Position numbers and translations under genes: made by a program. From the NCBI RefSeq assembly GCF_033807715.1, contig NC_084609.1, positions 36,002,113 through 36,066,112 of the forward strand: a stretch of 64,000 nucleotides of DNA, given 5' to 3'. Positions 36,229 to 50,120 of this stretch are shown piece after piece; positions within the stretch are counted from its first letter, which is position 1; each line of letters starts with the position of its first letter. The notes below the pieces were generated by a model, which was given only the letters and a program-made list of their open reading frames with translations, had not been told where the DNA came from and searched no databases. This DNA comes from Cololabis saira. Lineage: Eukaryota; Chordata; Actinopteri; Beloniformes; Belonidae.

Positions 36229-36239
36229 CTAGCGGTTAG

Positions 36240-36830
36240 CGGTTAGCAGCTCCACCGCGGTCCGGCTGACGTCTGGCGTCGTTCCAGATGTTTCGGTGGC
36301 AACGTGAGAGGCAAGGCCCGAAGGCTTCAGTGTGTTTATATTTTCTGTCTCCCACCTGAAGGGGGCGTGGCTAATGGGCGGGGCTCGTTATCCAGCAGGA
36401 TGAGTCTCCGGAGATTCTCATCTCGAGAGAAACGCCTCGTTCAGCTAAACGACGGAGTCGGGAGGTTCATCGTCCCGCCGGCGGCTCAGCTTCCTCTTTC
36501 GTGACTCATTAACCGATTTATCTGGAGGTTTCTGGCTTGTTCAAATATTTACGGAGAACTGGACTCTGACCCGCGTCTCTGACCCGCCGGGTTCCTGCCG
36601 TCAATGATTGAGTTAAGTTTCTGCCTCAGACCCAAACGAGCAGCACCGGCCCGTCGTGGAGGTCAACAGAGGTCACAGCAGCTCACCTGAGGACCAGGAC
36701 CCGGTTCTGAGGGGAGTTCCTGGGAAACCAACGTTCCTGATGTTTTTATTCTGTGTTTCAACTTGTCGGCGCCGTAAATAAACCCTGTGTTCACTTTTAT
36801 CACGACACTAAAGCTTACAGGTCCCATATG
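36240..36830. other. Single-copy-looking stretch
   Basis: Contains a plus-strand frame of 66 codons (36304-36504) with a purine-rich, non-repetitive sequence around ATGAGTCTCCGGAGATTCTC. No match recognised; could be regulatory DNA upstream of EPS8. Confidence 0.25.
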
Positions 36831-36852
36831 ACCCCCCCCCCCCCCCCCCCCC
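36831..36852. repeat. Poly-C run
   Basis: About 22 consecutive C. Confidence 0.85.
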
Positions 36853-36889
36853 GATTAAAGTCAGATTTATGGTCCAGCAGCCGCATGTA

Positions 36890-37052
<163 letters not shown>

Positions 37053-37202
37053 CCTCAGCTGCAGCCCGAGTGAGTAAACATGTGAAGCGGCTCTGTCGCC
37101 ACGGAAACGCCTCATTGTTCCCGTGCGTGACACGGCCTGCTCCTGGGCGTCGCCGCGGTAACCAGCCGGGAAGACCTGGACCAGAACACGGTGGTCCGTC
37201 TC

Positions 37203-40200
37203 ACCTTCAGAACCAGAACACCTTTAGAACCAAAACACCTTTAGAACCAAAACACCTCTAGAACCAAAACACCTCTAGAACCAAAACACCTCTAGAACCA
37301 AAACACCTCTAGAACCAAAACACCTCTAGAACCAAAACACCTTTAGAACCAAAACACCTTTAGAACCAAAACACCTCTAGAACCAAAACACCTCTAGAAC
37401 CAAAACACCTTTAGAACCAAAACACCTTTAGAACCAAAACACCTTTAGAACCAAAACACCTTAAGAACCAAAACACCTCTAGAACCAAAACACCTCTAGA
37501 ACCAAAACACCTTTAGAACCAAAACACCTCTAGAACCAAAACACCTCTAGAACCAAAACACCTTTAGAACCAAAACACTTCTAGAACCAAAACACCTCTA
37601 GAACCAAAACACCTCTAGAACCAAAACACCTCTAGAACCAAAACACCTTTAGAACCAAAACACCTCTAGAACCAAAACACCTCTAGAACCAAAACACCTC
37701 TAGAACCAAAACACCTTTAGAACCAAAACACCTTTAGAACCAAAACACCTTTAGAACCAAAACACCTCTACAACCAAAACACCTCTAGAACCAAAACACC
37801 TTTAGAACCAAAACACCTCTAGAACCAAAACACCTCTAGAACCAAAACACCTCTAGAACCAAAACACCTCTAGAACCAAAACACCTTCAGAACCAAAACA
37901 CCTTTAGAACCAAAACACCTTTAGAACCAAAACACCTTAAGAACCAAAACACCTCTAGAACCAAAACACCTTTAGAACCAAAACACCTCTAGAACCAAAA
38001 CACCTTAAGAACCAAAACACCTCTAGAACCAAAACACCTCTAGAACCAAAACACCTTTAGAACCAAAACACCTCTAGAACCAAAACACCTTAAGAACCAA
38101 AACACCTCTAGAACCAAAACACCTCTAGAACCAAAACACCTTTAGAACCAAAACACTTCTAGAACCAAAACACCTCTAGAACCAAAACACCTCTAGAACC
38201 AAAACACCTCTAGAACCAAAACACCTCTAGAACCAAAACACCTTTAGAACCAAAACACCTCTAGAACCAAAACACCTCTAGAACCAAAACACCTCTAGAA
38301 CCAAAACACCTTTAGAACCAAAACACCTTTAGAACCAAAACACCTTTAGAACCAAAACACCTCTAGAACCAAAACACCTCTAGAACCAAAACACCTTTAG
38401 AACCAAAACACCTTTAGAACCAAAACACCTCTAGAACCAAAACACCTCTAGAACCAAAACACCTTTAGAACCAAAACACCTCTAGAACCAAAACACTTCT
38501 AGAACCAAAACACCTTTAGAACCAAAACACCTTTAGAACCAAAACACCTCTAGAACCAAAACACCTCTAGAACCAAAACACCTCTAGAACCAAAACACCT
38601 CTAGAACCAAAACACCTTAAGAACCAAAACACCTTAAGAACCAAAACACCTCTAGAACCAAAACACCTCTAGAACCAAAACACCTCTAGAACCAAAACAC
38701 CTTCAGAACCAAAACACCTCTAGAACCAAAACACCTCTAGAACCAAAACACCTTTAGAACCAAAACACTTCTAGAACCAAAACACTTCTAGAACCAAAAC
38801 ACCTTTAGAACCAAAACACCTTTAGAACCAAAACACCTCTAGAACCAAAACACCTCTAGAACCAAAACACATCTAGAACCAAAACACCTCTGGAACCAAA
38901 ACACCTTTGGAACCAAAACACCTTTAGAACCAAAACACCTTTGGAACCAAAACACCTTTAGAACCAAAACACCTCTAGAACCAAAACACCTCTAGAACCA
39001 AAACACCTCTAGAACCAAAACACTTCTAGAACCAAAACACTTCTAGAACCAAAACACTTCTAGAACCAAAACACCTTTAGAACCAAAACACCTTTAGAAC
39101 CAAAACACCTCTAGAACCAAAACACCTCTAGAACCAAAACACCTCTAGAACCAAAACACCTCTAGAACCAAAACACCTCTAGAACCAAAACACCTTTAGA
39201 ACCAAAACACCTCTAGAACCAAAACACCTCTAGAACCAAAACACCTCTAGAACCAAAACACTTCTAGAACCAAAACACCTTTAGAACCAAAACACCTCTA
39301 GAACCAAAACACCTCTAGAACCAAAACACCTCTAGAACCAAAACACCTCTAGAACCAAAACACCTTCAGAACCAAAACACCTTTAGAACCAAAACACCTT
39401 TAGAACCAAAACACCTTAAGAACCAAAACACCTCTAGAACCAAAACACCTTTAGAACCAAAACACCTCTAGAACCAAAACACCTCTAGAACCAAAACACC
39501 TCTAGAACCAAAACACCTCTAGAACCAAAACACCTTTAGAACCAAAACACCTCTAGAACCAAAACACCTCTAGAACCAAAACACCTCTAGAACCAAAACA
39601 CTTCTAGAACCAAAACACCTTTAGAACCAAAACACCTTTAGAACCAAAACACCTTTAGAACCAAAACACCTCTAGAACCAAAACACCTCTAGAACCAAAA
39701 CACCTTTAGAACCAAAACACCTCTAGAACCAAAACACCTCTAGAACCAAAACACCTCTAGAACCAAAACACCTCTAGAACCAAAACACTTCTAGAACCAA
39801 AACACCTTTAGAACCAAAACACCTCTAGAACCAAAACACTTCTAGAACCAAAACACCTTTAGAACCAAAACACCTTTAGAACCAAAACACCTCTAGAACC
39901 AAAACACCTCTAGAACCAAAACACCTCTAGAACCAAAACACCTCTAGAACCAAAACACCTTAAGAACCAAAACACCTCTAGAACCAAAACACCTCTAGAA
40001 CCAAAACACCTTTAGAACCAAAACACCTCTAGAACCAAAACACGTCTAGAACCAAAACACCTTTAGAACCAAAACACCTTTAGAACCAAAACACCTCTAG
40101 AACCAAAACACCTCTAGAACCAAAACACGTCTAGAACCAAAACACCTTTAGAACCAAAACACCTTTAGAACCAAAACACCTCTAGAACCAAAACACCTCT

Positions 40201-43200
40201 AGAACCAAAACACCTTTAGAACCAAAACACCTCTAGAACCAAAACACCTTTAGAACCAAAACACTTCTAGAACCAAAACACTTCTAGAACCAAAACACCT
40301 TTAGAACCAAAACACCTTTAGAACCAAAACACCTCTAGAACCAAAACACCTCTAGAACCAAAACACCTTTAGAACCAAAACACCTCTAGAACCAAAACAC
40401 CTCTAGAACCAAAACACCTCTAGAACCAAAACACCTCTAGAACCAAAACACTTCTAGAACCAAAACACCTTTAGAACCAAAACACCTCTAGAACCAAAAC
40501 ACTTCTAGAACCAAAACACCTTTAGAACCAAAACACCTTTAGAACCAAAACACCTCTAGAACCAAAACACCTCTAGAACCAAAACACCTCTAGAACCAAA
40601 ACACCTCTAGAACCAAAACACCTTAAGAACCAAAACACCTCTAGAACCAAAACACCTCTAGAACCAAAACACCTTTAGAACCAAAACACCTCTAGAACCA
40701 AAACACGTCTAGAACCAAAACACCTTTAGAACCAAAACACCTTTAGAACCAAAACACCTCTAGAACCAAAACACCTCTAGAACCAAAACACGTCTAGAAC
40801 CAAAACACCTTTAGAACCAAAACACCTTTAGAACCAAAACACCTCTAGAACCAAAACACCTCTAGAACCAAAACACCTTTAGAACCAAAACACCTCTAGA
40901 ACCAAAACACCTTTAGAACCAAAACACTTCTAGAACCAAAACACTTCTAGAACCAAAACACCTTTAGAACCAAAACACCTTTAGAACCAAAACACCTCTA
41001 GAACCAAAACCCCTTTAGAACCAAAACACCTCTGGAACCAAAACACCTCTGGAACCAAAACACCTTTAGAACCAAAACACCTTTAGAACCAAAACACCTT
41101 TAGAACCAAAACACCTCTAGAACCAAAACACCTCTAGAACCAAAACACCTTTAGAACCAAAACACCTCTAGAACCAAAACACCTCTAGAACCAAAACACC
41201 TCTAGAACCAAAACACCTCTAGAACCAAAACACTTCTAGAACCAAAACACCTTTAGAACCAAAACACCTCTAGAACCAAAACACTTCTAGAACCAAAACA
41301 CCTTTAGAACCAAAACACCTTTAGAACCAAAACACCTCTAGAACCAAAACACCTCTAGAACCAAAACACCTCTAGAACCAAAACACCTCTAGAACCAAAA
41401 CACCTTAAGAACCAAAACACCTCTAGAACCAAAACACCTCTAGAACCAAAACACCTTTAGAACCAAAACACCTCTAGAACCAAAACACGTCTAGAACCAA
41501 AACACCTTTAGAACCAAAACACCTTTAGAACCAAAACACCTCTAGAACCAAAACACCTCTAGAACCAAAACACGTCTAGAACCAAAACACCTTTAGAACC
41601 AAAACACCTTTAGAACCAAAACACCTCTAGAACCAAAACACCTCTAGAACCAAAACACCTTTAGAACCAAAACACCTCTAGAACCAAAACACCTTTAGAA
41701 CCAAAACACTTCTAGAACCAAAACACTTCTAGAACCAAAACACCTTTAGAACCAAAACACCTTTAGAACCAAAACACCTCTAGAACCAAAACCCCTTTAG
41801 AACCAAAACACCTCTGGAACCAAAACACCTTTGGAACCAAAACACCTTTAGAACCAAAACACCTTTGGAACCAAAACACCTTAAGAACCAAAACACCTTT
41901 AGAACCAAAACACCTCTAGAACCAAAACACCTTTAGAACCAAAACACTTCTAGAACCAAAACACTTCTAGAACCAAAACACCTTTAGAACCAAAACACCT
42001 TTAGAACCAAAACACCTCTAGAACCAAAACCCCTTTAGAACCAAAACACCTCTGGAACCAAAACACCTTTGGAACCAAAACACCTTTAGAACCAAAACAC
42101 CTTTGGAACCAAAACACCTTAAGAACCAAAACACCTTTAGAACCAAAACACCTCTAGAACCAAAACACCTCTAGAACCAAAACACCTCTAGAACCAAAAC
42201 ACCTCTAGAACCAAAACACCTTTAGAACCAAAACACCTTTAGAACCAAAACACCTCTAGAACCAAAACACCTCTAGAACCAAAACACCTCTAGAACCAAA
42301 ACACCTCTAGAACCAAAACACTTCTAGAACCAAAACACCTTTAGAACCAAAACACCTCTAGAACCAAAACACTTCTAGAACCAAAACACCTTTGGAACCA
42401 AAACACCTTTGGAACCAAAACACCTTTAGAACCAAAACACCTTTGGAACCAAAACACCTTTGGAACCAAAACACCTTTGGAACCAAAACACCTTAAGAAC
42501 CAAAACACCTTTAGAACCAAAACACCTTTAGAACCAAAACACCTCTAGAACCAAAACACCTCTAGAACCAAAACACCTCAAGAACCAAAACACCTCTAGA
42601 ACCAAAACACGTCTAGAACCAAAACACGTCAAGAACCAAAACACGTCTAGAACCAAAACATCTCTGGAACCAAAACACCTTCAGAACCAAAACACCTTTA
42701 GAACCAAAACACCTTTAGAACCAAAACACCTTAAGAACCAAAACACCTCTAGAACCAAAACACCTCTAGAACCAAAACACCTCTAGAACCAAAACACCTT
42801 TAGAACCAAAACACCTCTAGAACCAAAACACCTCTAGAACCAAAACACCTTTAGAACCAAAACACTTCTAGAACCAAAACACTTCTAGAACCAAAACACC
42901 TTTAGAACCAAAACACCTCTAGAACCAAAACACCTTTGGAACCAAAACACCTTTAGAACCAAAACACCTTTGGAACCAAAACACCTTAAGAACCAAAACA
43001 CCTTTAGAACCAAAACACCTTTAGAACCAAAACACCTTTAGAACCAAAACACCTTTGGAACCAAAACACCTTTGGAACCAAAACACCTTTAGAACCAAAA
43101 CACCTTAAGAACCAAAACACCTTTAGAACCAAAACACCTCTAGAACCAAAACACCTCAAGAACCAAAACACCTCAAGAACCAAAACACCTCTAGAACCAA

Positions 43201-46200
43201 AACACCTCTAGAACCAAAACACCTCTAGAACCAAAACACGTCTAGAACCAAAACACGTCTAGAACCAAAACATCTCTGGAACCAAAACACCTTTGGAACC
43301 AAAACACCTTAAGAACCAAAACACCTTTAGAACCAAAACACCTTTGGAACCAAAACACCTTAAGAACCAAAACACCTTAAGAACCAAAACACCTTTAGAA
43401 CCAAAACACCTTTGGAACCAAAACACCTTAAGAACCAAAACACCTTTAGAACCAAAACACCTTTGGAACCAAAACACCTTTGGAACCAAAACACCTTTGG
43501 AACCAAAACACCTTTAGAACCAAAACACCTTAAGAACCAAAACACCTTTAGAACCAAAACACCTCTAGAACCAAAACACCTCTAGAACCAAAACACCTTC
43601 AGAACCAAAACACCTCTAGAACCAAAACACGTCTAGAACCAAAACATCTCTAGAACCAAAACACCTTTAGAACCAAAACACCTTAAGAACCAAAACACCT
43701 CTAGAACCAAAACACCTTTAGAACCAAAACACGTCTAGAACCAAAACATCTCTAGAACCAAAACACCTTTAGAACCAAAACACCTTAAGAACCAAAACAC
43801 CTCTAGAACCAAAACACCTTTAGAACCAAAACACCTTTGGAACCAAAACACCTTTGGAACCAAAACACCTTTGGAACCAAAACACCTTTAGAACCAAAAC
43901 ACCTCTAGAACCAGAACACCTTTAGAACCAAAACACCTCTAGAACCAAAACACCTCTAGAACCAAAACACCTTTGGAACCAAAACACCTTCAGAACCAAA
44001 ACACCTTTAGAACCAAAACACCTTAAGAACCAAAACACCTTAAGAACCAAAACACCTTTAGAACCAAAACACCTCAAGAACCAAAACACCTTTAGAACCA
44101 AAACACCTTAAGAACCAAAACACCTTTAGAACCAAAACACCTTTAGAACCAAAACACCTCTAGAACCAAAACACCTTTGGAACCAAAACACCTTCAGAAC
44201 CAAAACACCTTTAGAACCAAAACACCTTTGGAACCAAAACACCTTCAGAACCAAAACACCTTTAGAACCAAAACACCTTAAGAACCAAAACACCTTAAGA
44301 ACCAAAACACCTTTAGAACCAAAACACCTCAAGAACCAAAACACCTTTAGAACCAAAACACCTCTAGAACCAAAACACCTTTGGAACCAAAAGACCTTTG
44401 GAACCAAAACACCTTTGGAACCAAAACACCTTTGGAACCAAAACACCTTTAGAACCAAAACACCTCTAGAACCAGAACACCTTTAGAACCAAAACACCTC
44501 TAGAACCAAAACACCTCTGGAACCAAAACACCTTTGGAACCAAAACACCTTCAGAACCAAAACACCTTTAGAACCAAAACACCTTAAGAACCAAAACACC
44601 TTTAGAACCAAAACACCTTTAGAACCTAAACACCTCAAGAACCAAAACACCTTTAGAACCAAAACACCTTAAGAACCAAAACACCTCTAGAACCAAAACA
44701 CCTTTAGAACCAAAACACCTCAGGAACCAAAACACCTTTAGAACCAAAACACCTCTAGAACCAAAACACCTCTAGAACCAGAACACCTCTAGAACCAGAA
44801 CACCTCTAGAACCAAAACACCTCTAGAACCAGAACACCTCTAGAACCAGAACACCTCTAGAACCAGAACACGTCTAGAACCAAAACACCTTTAGAACCAA
44901 AACACCTTAAGAACCAAAACACCTTTAGAACCAAAACACCTCTAGAACCAGAACACCTCTAGAACCAAAACACCTCTAGAACCAAAACACCTCTAGAACC
45001 AAAACACCTCTAGAACCAAAACACCTCTAGAACCAAAACACCTCTAGAACCAAAACACCTTTAGAACCAGAACACGTCTAGAACCAAAACACGTCTAGAA
45101 CCAAAACACCTTTAGAACCAAAACACCTTTGGAACCAAAACACCTTAAGAACCAAAACACCTTTAGAACCAAAACACCTTTAGAACCAAAACACCTTTAG
45201 AACCAAAACACCTTTGGAACCAAAACACCTTTGGAACCAAAACACCTTTAGAACCAAAACACCTTAAGAACCAAAACACCTTTAGAACCAAAACACCTCT
45301 AGAACCAAAACACCTCAAGAACCAAAACACCTCAAGAACCAAAACACCTCTAGAACCAAAACACCTCTAGAACCAAAACACCTCTAGAACCAAAACACGT
45401 CTAGAACCAAAACACGTCTAGAACCAAAACATCTCTGGAACCAAAACACCTTTGGAACCAAAACACCTTAAGAACCAAAACACCTTTAGAACCAAAACAC
45501 CTTTGGAACCAAAACACCTTAAGAACCAAAACACCTTAAGAACCAAAACACCTTTAGAACCAAAACACCTTTGGAACCAAAACACCTTAAGAACCAAAAC
45601 ACCTTTAGAACCAAAACACCTTTGGAACCAAAACACCTTTGGAACCAAAACACCTTTGGAACCAAAACACCTTTAGAACCAAAACACCTTAAGAACCAAA
45701 ACACCTTTAGAACCAAAACACCTCTAGAACCAAAACACCTCTAGAACCAAAACACCTTCAGAACCAAAACACCTCTAGAACCAAAACACGTCTAGAACCA
45801 AAACATCTCTAGAACCAAAACACCTTTAGAACCAAAACACCTTAAGAACCAAAACACCTCTAGAACCAAAACACCTTTAGAACCAAAACACGTCTAGAAC
45901 CAAAACATCTCTAGAACCAAAACACCTTTAGAACCAAAACACCTTAAGAACCAAAACACCTCTAGAACCAAAACACCTTTAGAACCAAAACACCTTTGGA
46001 ACCAAAACACCTTTGGAACCAAAACACCTTTGGAACCAAAACACCTTTAGAACCAAAACACCTCTAGAACCAGAACACCTTTAGAACCAAAACACCTCTA
46101 GAACCAAAACACCTCTAGAACCAAAACACCTTTGGAACCAAAACACCTTCAGAACCAAAACACCTTTAGAACCAAAACACCTTAAGAACCAAAACACCTT

Positions 46201-47663
46201 AAGAACCAAAACACCTTTAGAACCAAAACACCTCAAGAACCAAAACACCTTTAGAACCAAAACACCTTAAGAACCAAAACACCTTTAGAACCAAAACACC
46301 TTTAGAACCAAAACACCTCTAGAACCAAAACACCTTTGGAACCAAAACACCTTCAGAACCAAAACACCTTTAGAACCAAAACACCTTTGGAACCAAAACA
46401 CCTTCAGAACCAAAACACCTTTAGAACCAAAACACCTTAAGAACCAAAACACCTTAAGAACCAAAACACCTTTAGAACCAAAACACCTCAAGAACCAAAA
46501 CACCTTTAGAACCAAAACACCTCTAGAACCAAAACACCTTTGGAACCAAAACACCTTTGGAACCAAAACACCTTTGGAACCAAAACACCTTTGGAACCAA
46601 AACACCTTTAGAACCAAAACACCTCTAGAACCAGAACACCTTTAGAACCAAAACACCTCTAGAACCAAAACACCTCTGGAACCAAAACACCTTTGGAACC
46701 AAAACACCTTCAGAACCAAAACACCTTTAGAACCAAAACACCTTAAGAACCAAAACACCTTTAGAACCAAAACACCTTTAGAACCTAAACACCTCAAGAA
46801 CCAAAACACCTTTAGAACCAAAACACCTTAAGAACCAAAACACCTCTAGAACCAAAACACCTTTAGAACCAAAACACCTCAGGAACCAAAACACCTTTAG
46901 AACCAAAACACCTCTAGAACCAAAACACCTCTAGAACCAGAACACCTCTAGAACCAGAACACCTCTAGAACCAAAACACCTCTAGAACCAGAACACCTCT
47001 AGAACCAGAACACCTCTAGAACCAGAACACGTCTAGAACCAAAACACCTTTAGAACCAAAACACCTTAAGAACCAAAACACCTTTAGAACCAAAACACCT
47101 CTAGAACCAGAACACCTCTAGAACCAAAACACCTCTAGAACCAAAACACCTCTAGAACCAAAACACCTCTAGAACCAAAACACCTCTAGAACCAAAACAC
47201 CTCTAGAACCAAAACACCTTTAGAACCAGAACACGTCTAGAACCAAAACACGTCTAGAACCAAAACACCTCTAGAACCAAAACACCTTTAGAACCAAAAC
47301 ACCTCTAGAACCAAAACACCTCTAGAACCAAAACACCTCTAGAACCAAAACACCTCTAGAACCAAAACACCTTCAGAACCAAAACACCTCTAGAACCAAA
47401 ACACTTTCAGAACCAAAACACCTTTAGAACCAGAACACGTCTAGAACCAAAAACACCCCTAGAACCAAAACACCCCTAGAACCAAAACACCTCTAGAACC
47501 AAAACACCTCTAGAACCAAAACACCTCTAGAACCAAAACACCTTTAGAACCAAAACACCTCTAGAACCAAAACACCTCTAGAACCAAAACACCTCTAGAA
47601 CCAAAACACCTCTAGAACCAAAACACCTCTAGAACCAAAACACCTCTAGAACCAAAACACCTT
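37203..47663. repeat. 17-bp satellite array, about 10.5 kb and 615 monomers
   Basis: Unit AGAACCAAAACACCTCT; positions 15-17 and the first base vary (CTCTAG, CTTTAG, CTTTGG, CTTAAG, CTTCAG, CGTCTAG, CTTCTAG). The left two-thirds is mostly TCTAG/TTTAG; the right third is richer in TTTGG, TTAAG and CAGAACACC variants. Larger blocks recur: 663 bp (39 monomers), 782 bp (46), 238 bp (14) and a 2,159-bp (127) direct tandem duplication. Remnants at 48150-48180 and 48738-48763 show that it once ran on to the right. Confidence 0.98.
42958..47275. repeat. 2,159-bp higher-order tandem duplication inside the 17-bp array
   Basis: Segments 42958-45116 and 45117-47275 are in register at an offset of exactly 2,159 bases (127 monomers). 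Shared rare markers: GAACCTAAACACC at 44622 and 46781, the CAGGAACC unit, the run of CCAGAACACC units, and TTTAGAACCAGAACACGTC near both ends. At least one difference is visible (AAAGACC at 44391 versus AAACACC). Confidence 0.9.
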
Positions 47664-48154
47664 GGCTGCGTCCGAAATTGCATACTTCCACCCTAATGAG
47701 TATGCAAAATGAGTATGCAAGATTTTTTAGTGCGTCCGAAACATTAGTACATACTCAATAGTGTGCTCTATCCATGCTCATTCCGGAGAAATGTATTAGT
47801 TAGATGGACACTAGCTAAGCAGAAACTTCCCACAATGCAATGCAGCTGTGTTTGGTTTCTAAGTGATACTTATATGTCATAAGTGTAATATTAAGTATAA
47901 TAATATTATATAATATTAATATTATAATTGTTCGTATATATAATAATATTATATAATGTCATCTTATTTGGGCCAGCATAAACGAGAAAAAATAGCGGAG
48001 CGGTGCTGCTACTGCGACACGTCACTTCCTCCCAACGGCAGGAAGTGACGTGTGCGCTCTGAGTAGTGCGTCCGAATTAATGCCCACTACTGATATTTAC
48101 TCAAAAGTGTGCCGAACTTAAGTATACTTTTTAGTATATACTGTTTAGTACTTT
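47664..48154. mobile_element. MITE (GGCTGCGTCCGAAATTGC end) inserted in the satellite
   Basis: The left end matches a common fish element (GGCTGCGTCCGAAAT...). Inside are GTGCGTCCGAA repeats and a palindrome around CACTTCCTCCCAACGGCAGGA. The right end is not a clean inverse, so it may be truncated. The satellite resumes at 48150. Confidence 0.65.
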
Positions 48155-48186
48155 CAGAACCAAAACACCTTTAGAACCACAACCGC

Positions 48187-48735
48187 TTTAGGAAAGGCAA
48201 GTTTATTTGTATAGCACAATTCAACACAAGGTAATTCAAAGTGCTTTACATCAACATTAAAAGCGGCAAGACACGTAACAAGAGAAGATCTGTACTTGAC
48301 TAAAGTGTTACTCGCAGCAAGTAAAAAAGCAGTCACAAGAAACTGGCTCAATGTAAATGCCCCGAAACAGGAACAGTGGTTGGAAATTGTCCAGGAAATT
48401 TGTGTTATGGAAAAATGTACATATCTTCTAAGGATCAAAGAGAATGTATTTGAAAAGAACTGGGAAAAATGGAATACTTACATGAGACGTGACACCAACT
48501 GAACAAATGCCGAATGGAACAGTGGACTGAATAGAAGATCATCTCCAGACAGTTTGTTTTTGTTAATGTTATTATTATTGTTATTCTAATATGCAACTTG
48601 TTTGCAGTATTGTTTTGTTGGTTTACGTGTGAAAAAAAACGTGTGAAATAAAAATTTAAGTTATAAAAAAAAAAAAGCGGCCAGACACAATTAAAACATA
48701 AATAACAAATAAAATGAAATTATAAGAAAAGAGGC
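48187..48735 (-). mobile_element. LINE/SINE 3' tail on the minus strand, split by an L1 insertion
   Basis: Minus strand reads CACTTTGAATTACCTTGTGT and ACAAATAAACTTGCC, the common fish element 3' terminus. Its inner part continues at 48689-48735 after the L1 copy. Confidence 0.65.
48275..48674 (+). mobile_element. 5'-truncated L1 3' end with poly(A) and target duplication
   Basis: Translation includes LLAASKKAVTRNWLN, QWLEIVQEICVMEKCTY and FEKNWEKWNTYMR, then a stop at 48502: the conserved C-terminus of fish L1 ORF2. Ends with AATAAAAATT and a run of A. Flanked by AAGCGGCAAGACAC (48261-48274) and AAGCGGCCAGACAC (48675-48688), a 14-bp duplication with one mismatch, as expected for target-primed insertion. 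Confidence 0.88.
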
Positions 48736-48763
48736 TTTTGAACCAAAACACCTTCAGAACCAG

Positions 48764-49545
48764 ATGTTTTGGCAGCTTGCTGGTCTGGACCCCCCAGGTG
48801 TGTAAACACAACGCCACGAGGGAAGACATCAGTAATGTTTCAGAGAAGCAGACCAGACTTTTACATTTAAATCACCACATTTCTCTACTGGTTGCCCCCG
48901 ACGACCCGTCCGGGTCTCCGTGGAAACGGGTCAGCTGATGAGGTCGCTGCTGCCGTGCTGAGGGCTGATAGTGGAATCGATCATGTGGCGCTGCAGCGTT
49001 TCCATTGATTACCAGTCCTGTGATGCGGCAGCGTGGAGGCCACGCCCCTCTCGTGGTCCCGCCCCTGACCCACTGGACCCTGCAGAGACCCGGAGACCAG
49101 GAGACCCAGAGACCCCCCCCCCCCGGCATTTCCCTCATCTGATTTGAACTGAATTGCTTTCATTGAACAGCTGAACCAGGACACCCCCACGTCCCAGCAT
49201 GCAACACGGTGGCGTTACATCCTCCAGGTTATTTTTCCTCATTAATGTTTGTAATCAATATTTAATAATCGGTTTCCCCGGAGCCGCCAACTTTAACGAG
49301 GTTACTAACCGCAGCGGCGCCGCGGGCCCTCATCGATCTGGACCCTGGTCCAGCATCTGATCCGGATTCCGGCCCCATCACAACTTTTCCACCTGCAGCT
49401 CCGCGGCGCCGCAGGAGGCTGAAAATAATCCTCAGTAATCCTGGAAGTGCTGAAGTCTGCAGTCCTGCTGGGGGGTCGGGGGGGTCGTGGGGGCTGTCAG
49501 AAGCCGGGACGACCCCCCCCGGTGGGAGGCAGAGCCACTTATGGC
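48764..49545. other. GC-rich single-copy-looking stretch
   Basis: No repeat or exon recognised. Contains a C run (49115-49124) and several even-composition blocks (48940-49080, 49260-49400) that might be conserved non-coding DNA; conservation cannot be judged here. Confidence 0.3.
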
Positions 49546-49870
49546 GCTTTTCCACTAGTACCTACACAGTGCGACTCGACACGCCCCCGTTTTGCGCTTT
49601 TACACTACAGGTGGAGGCGTGCCGGGTAGATACTTTTTCTGTATCTATTCTGCTGAGGTTCTAAGCGTGCTGAGTCATTGCAAGGGCCCTATCCCAATTT
49701 GGGATAGGGCCTCCCAATACACCCACTACCCCTACTTTTCAGCCCTACCCCTAAATTTTGCGCGTTCCGTGAGGGTAGTGGTGTCACAATTCCGGAAAAC
49801 GAGGGTAGTATGTATGAATCTAGCCCTTCACAGCTAGGGATTTCAGATAGCTGACCTAGGGCCAGAAACA
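49546..49870. mobile_element. MITE fragments
   Basis: GGCGCTTTTCCACTAGTACC at 49542 is the end of a fish MITE. From 49686 GGGCCCTATCCCAATTTGGG and a later CTAGGGATTTCAGATAG block look like a second MITE. Boundaries are not clear. Confidence 0.45.
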
Positions 49871-50120
49871 TTTCGCAGAATACTTTTCGTCGTCATTTGC
49901 GGACTGAATTGAAAAAAAAAACATGGCGGACATTTCTTATTTTTTAGTGAATAAAAATCTGTTTTTGAGTTAGTTTCTGCATAAAACTGCATTTTGATTA
50001 CATTTATAGCGAGAAATATATATTTTACTTTCATAATATTCACTCAGTGAATGTACATAATATTCACTCAGTGAATGTACATAATCACTCGTTTTCCCGT
50101 TGTTGCGAAGTCTTTTTGAA

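Noticed and set aside
43259..46617. Long minus-strand frames with a 17-residue repeat (VFWFQRCFGSKGVLVLK)
   Set aside because: A 17-bp unit repeats every 51 bases in any frame. The frames persist only where TTTGG or CTTAAG variants avoid the TAA created by TTTAG units.
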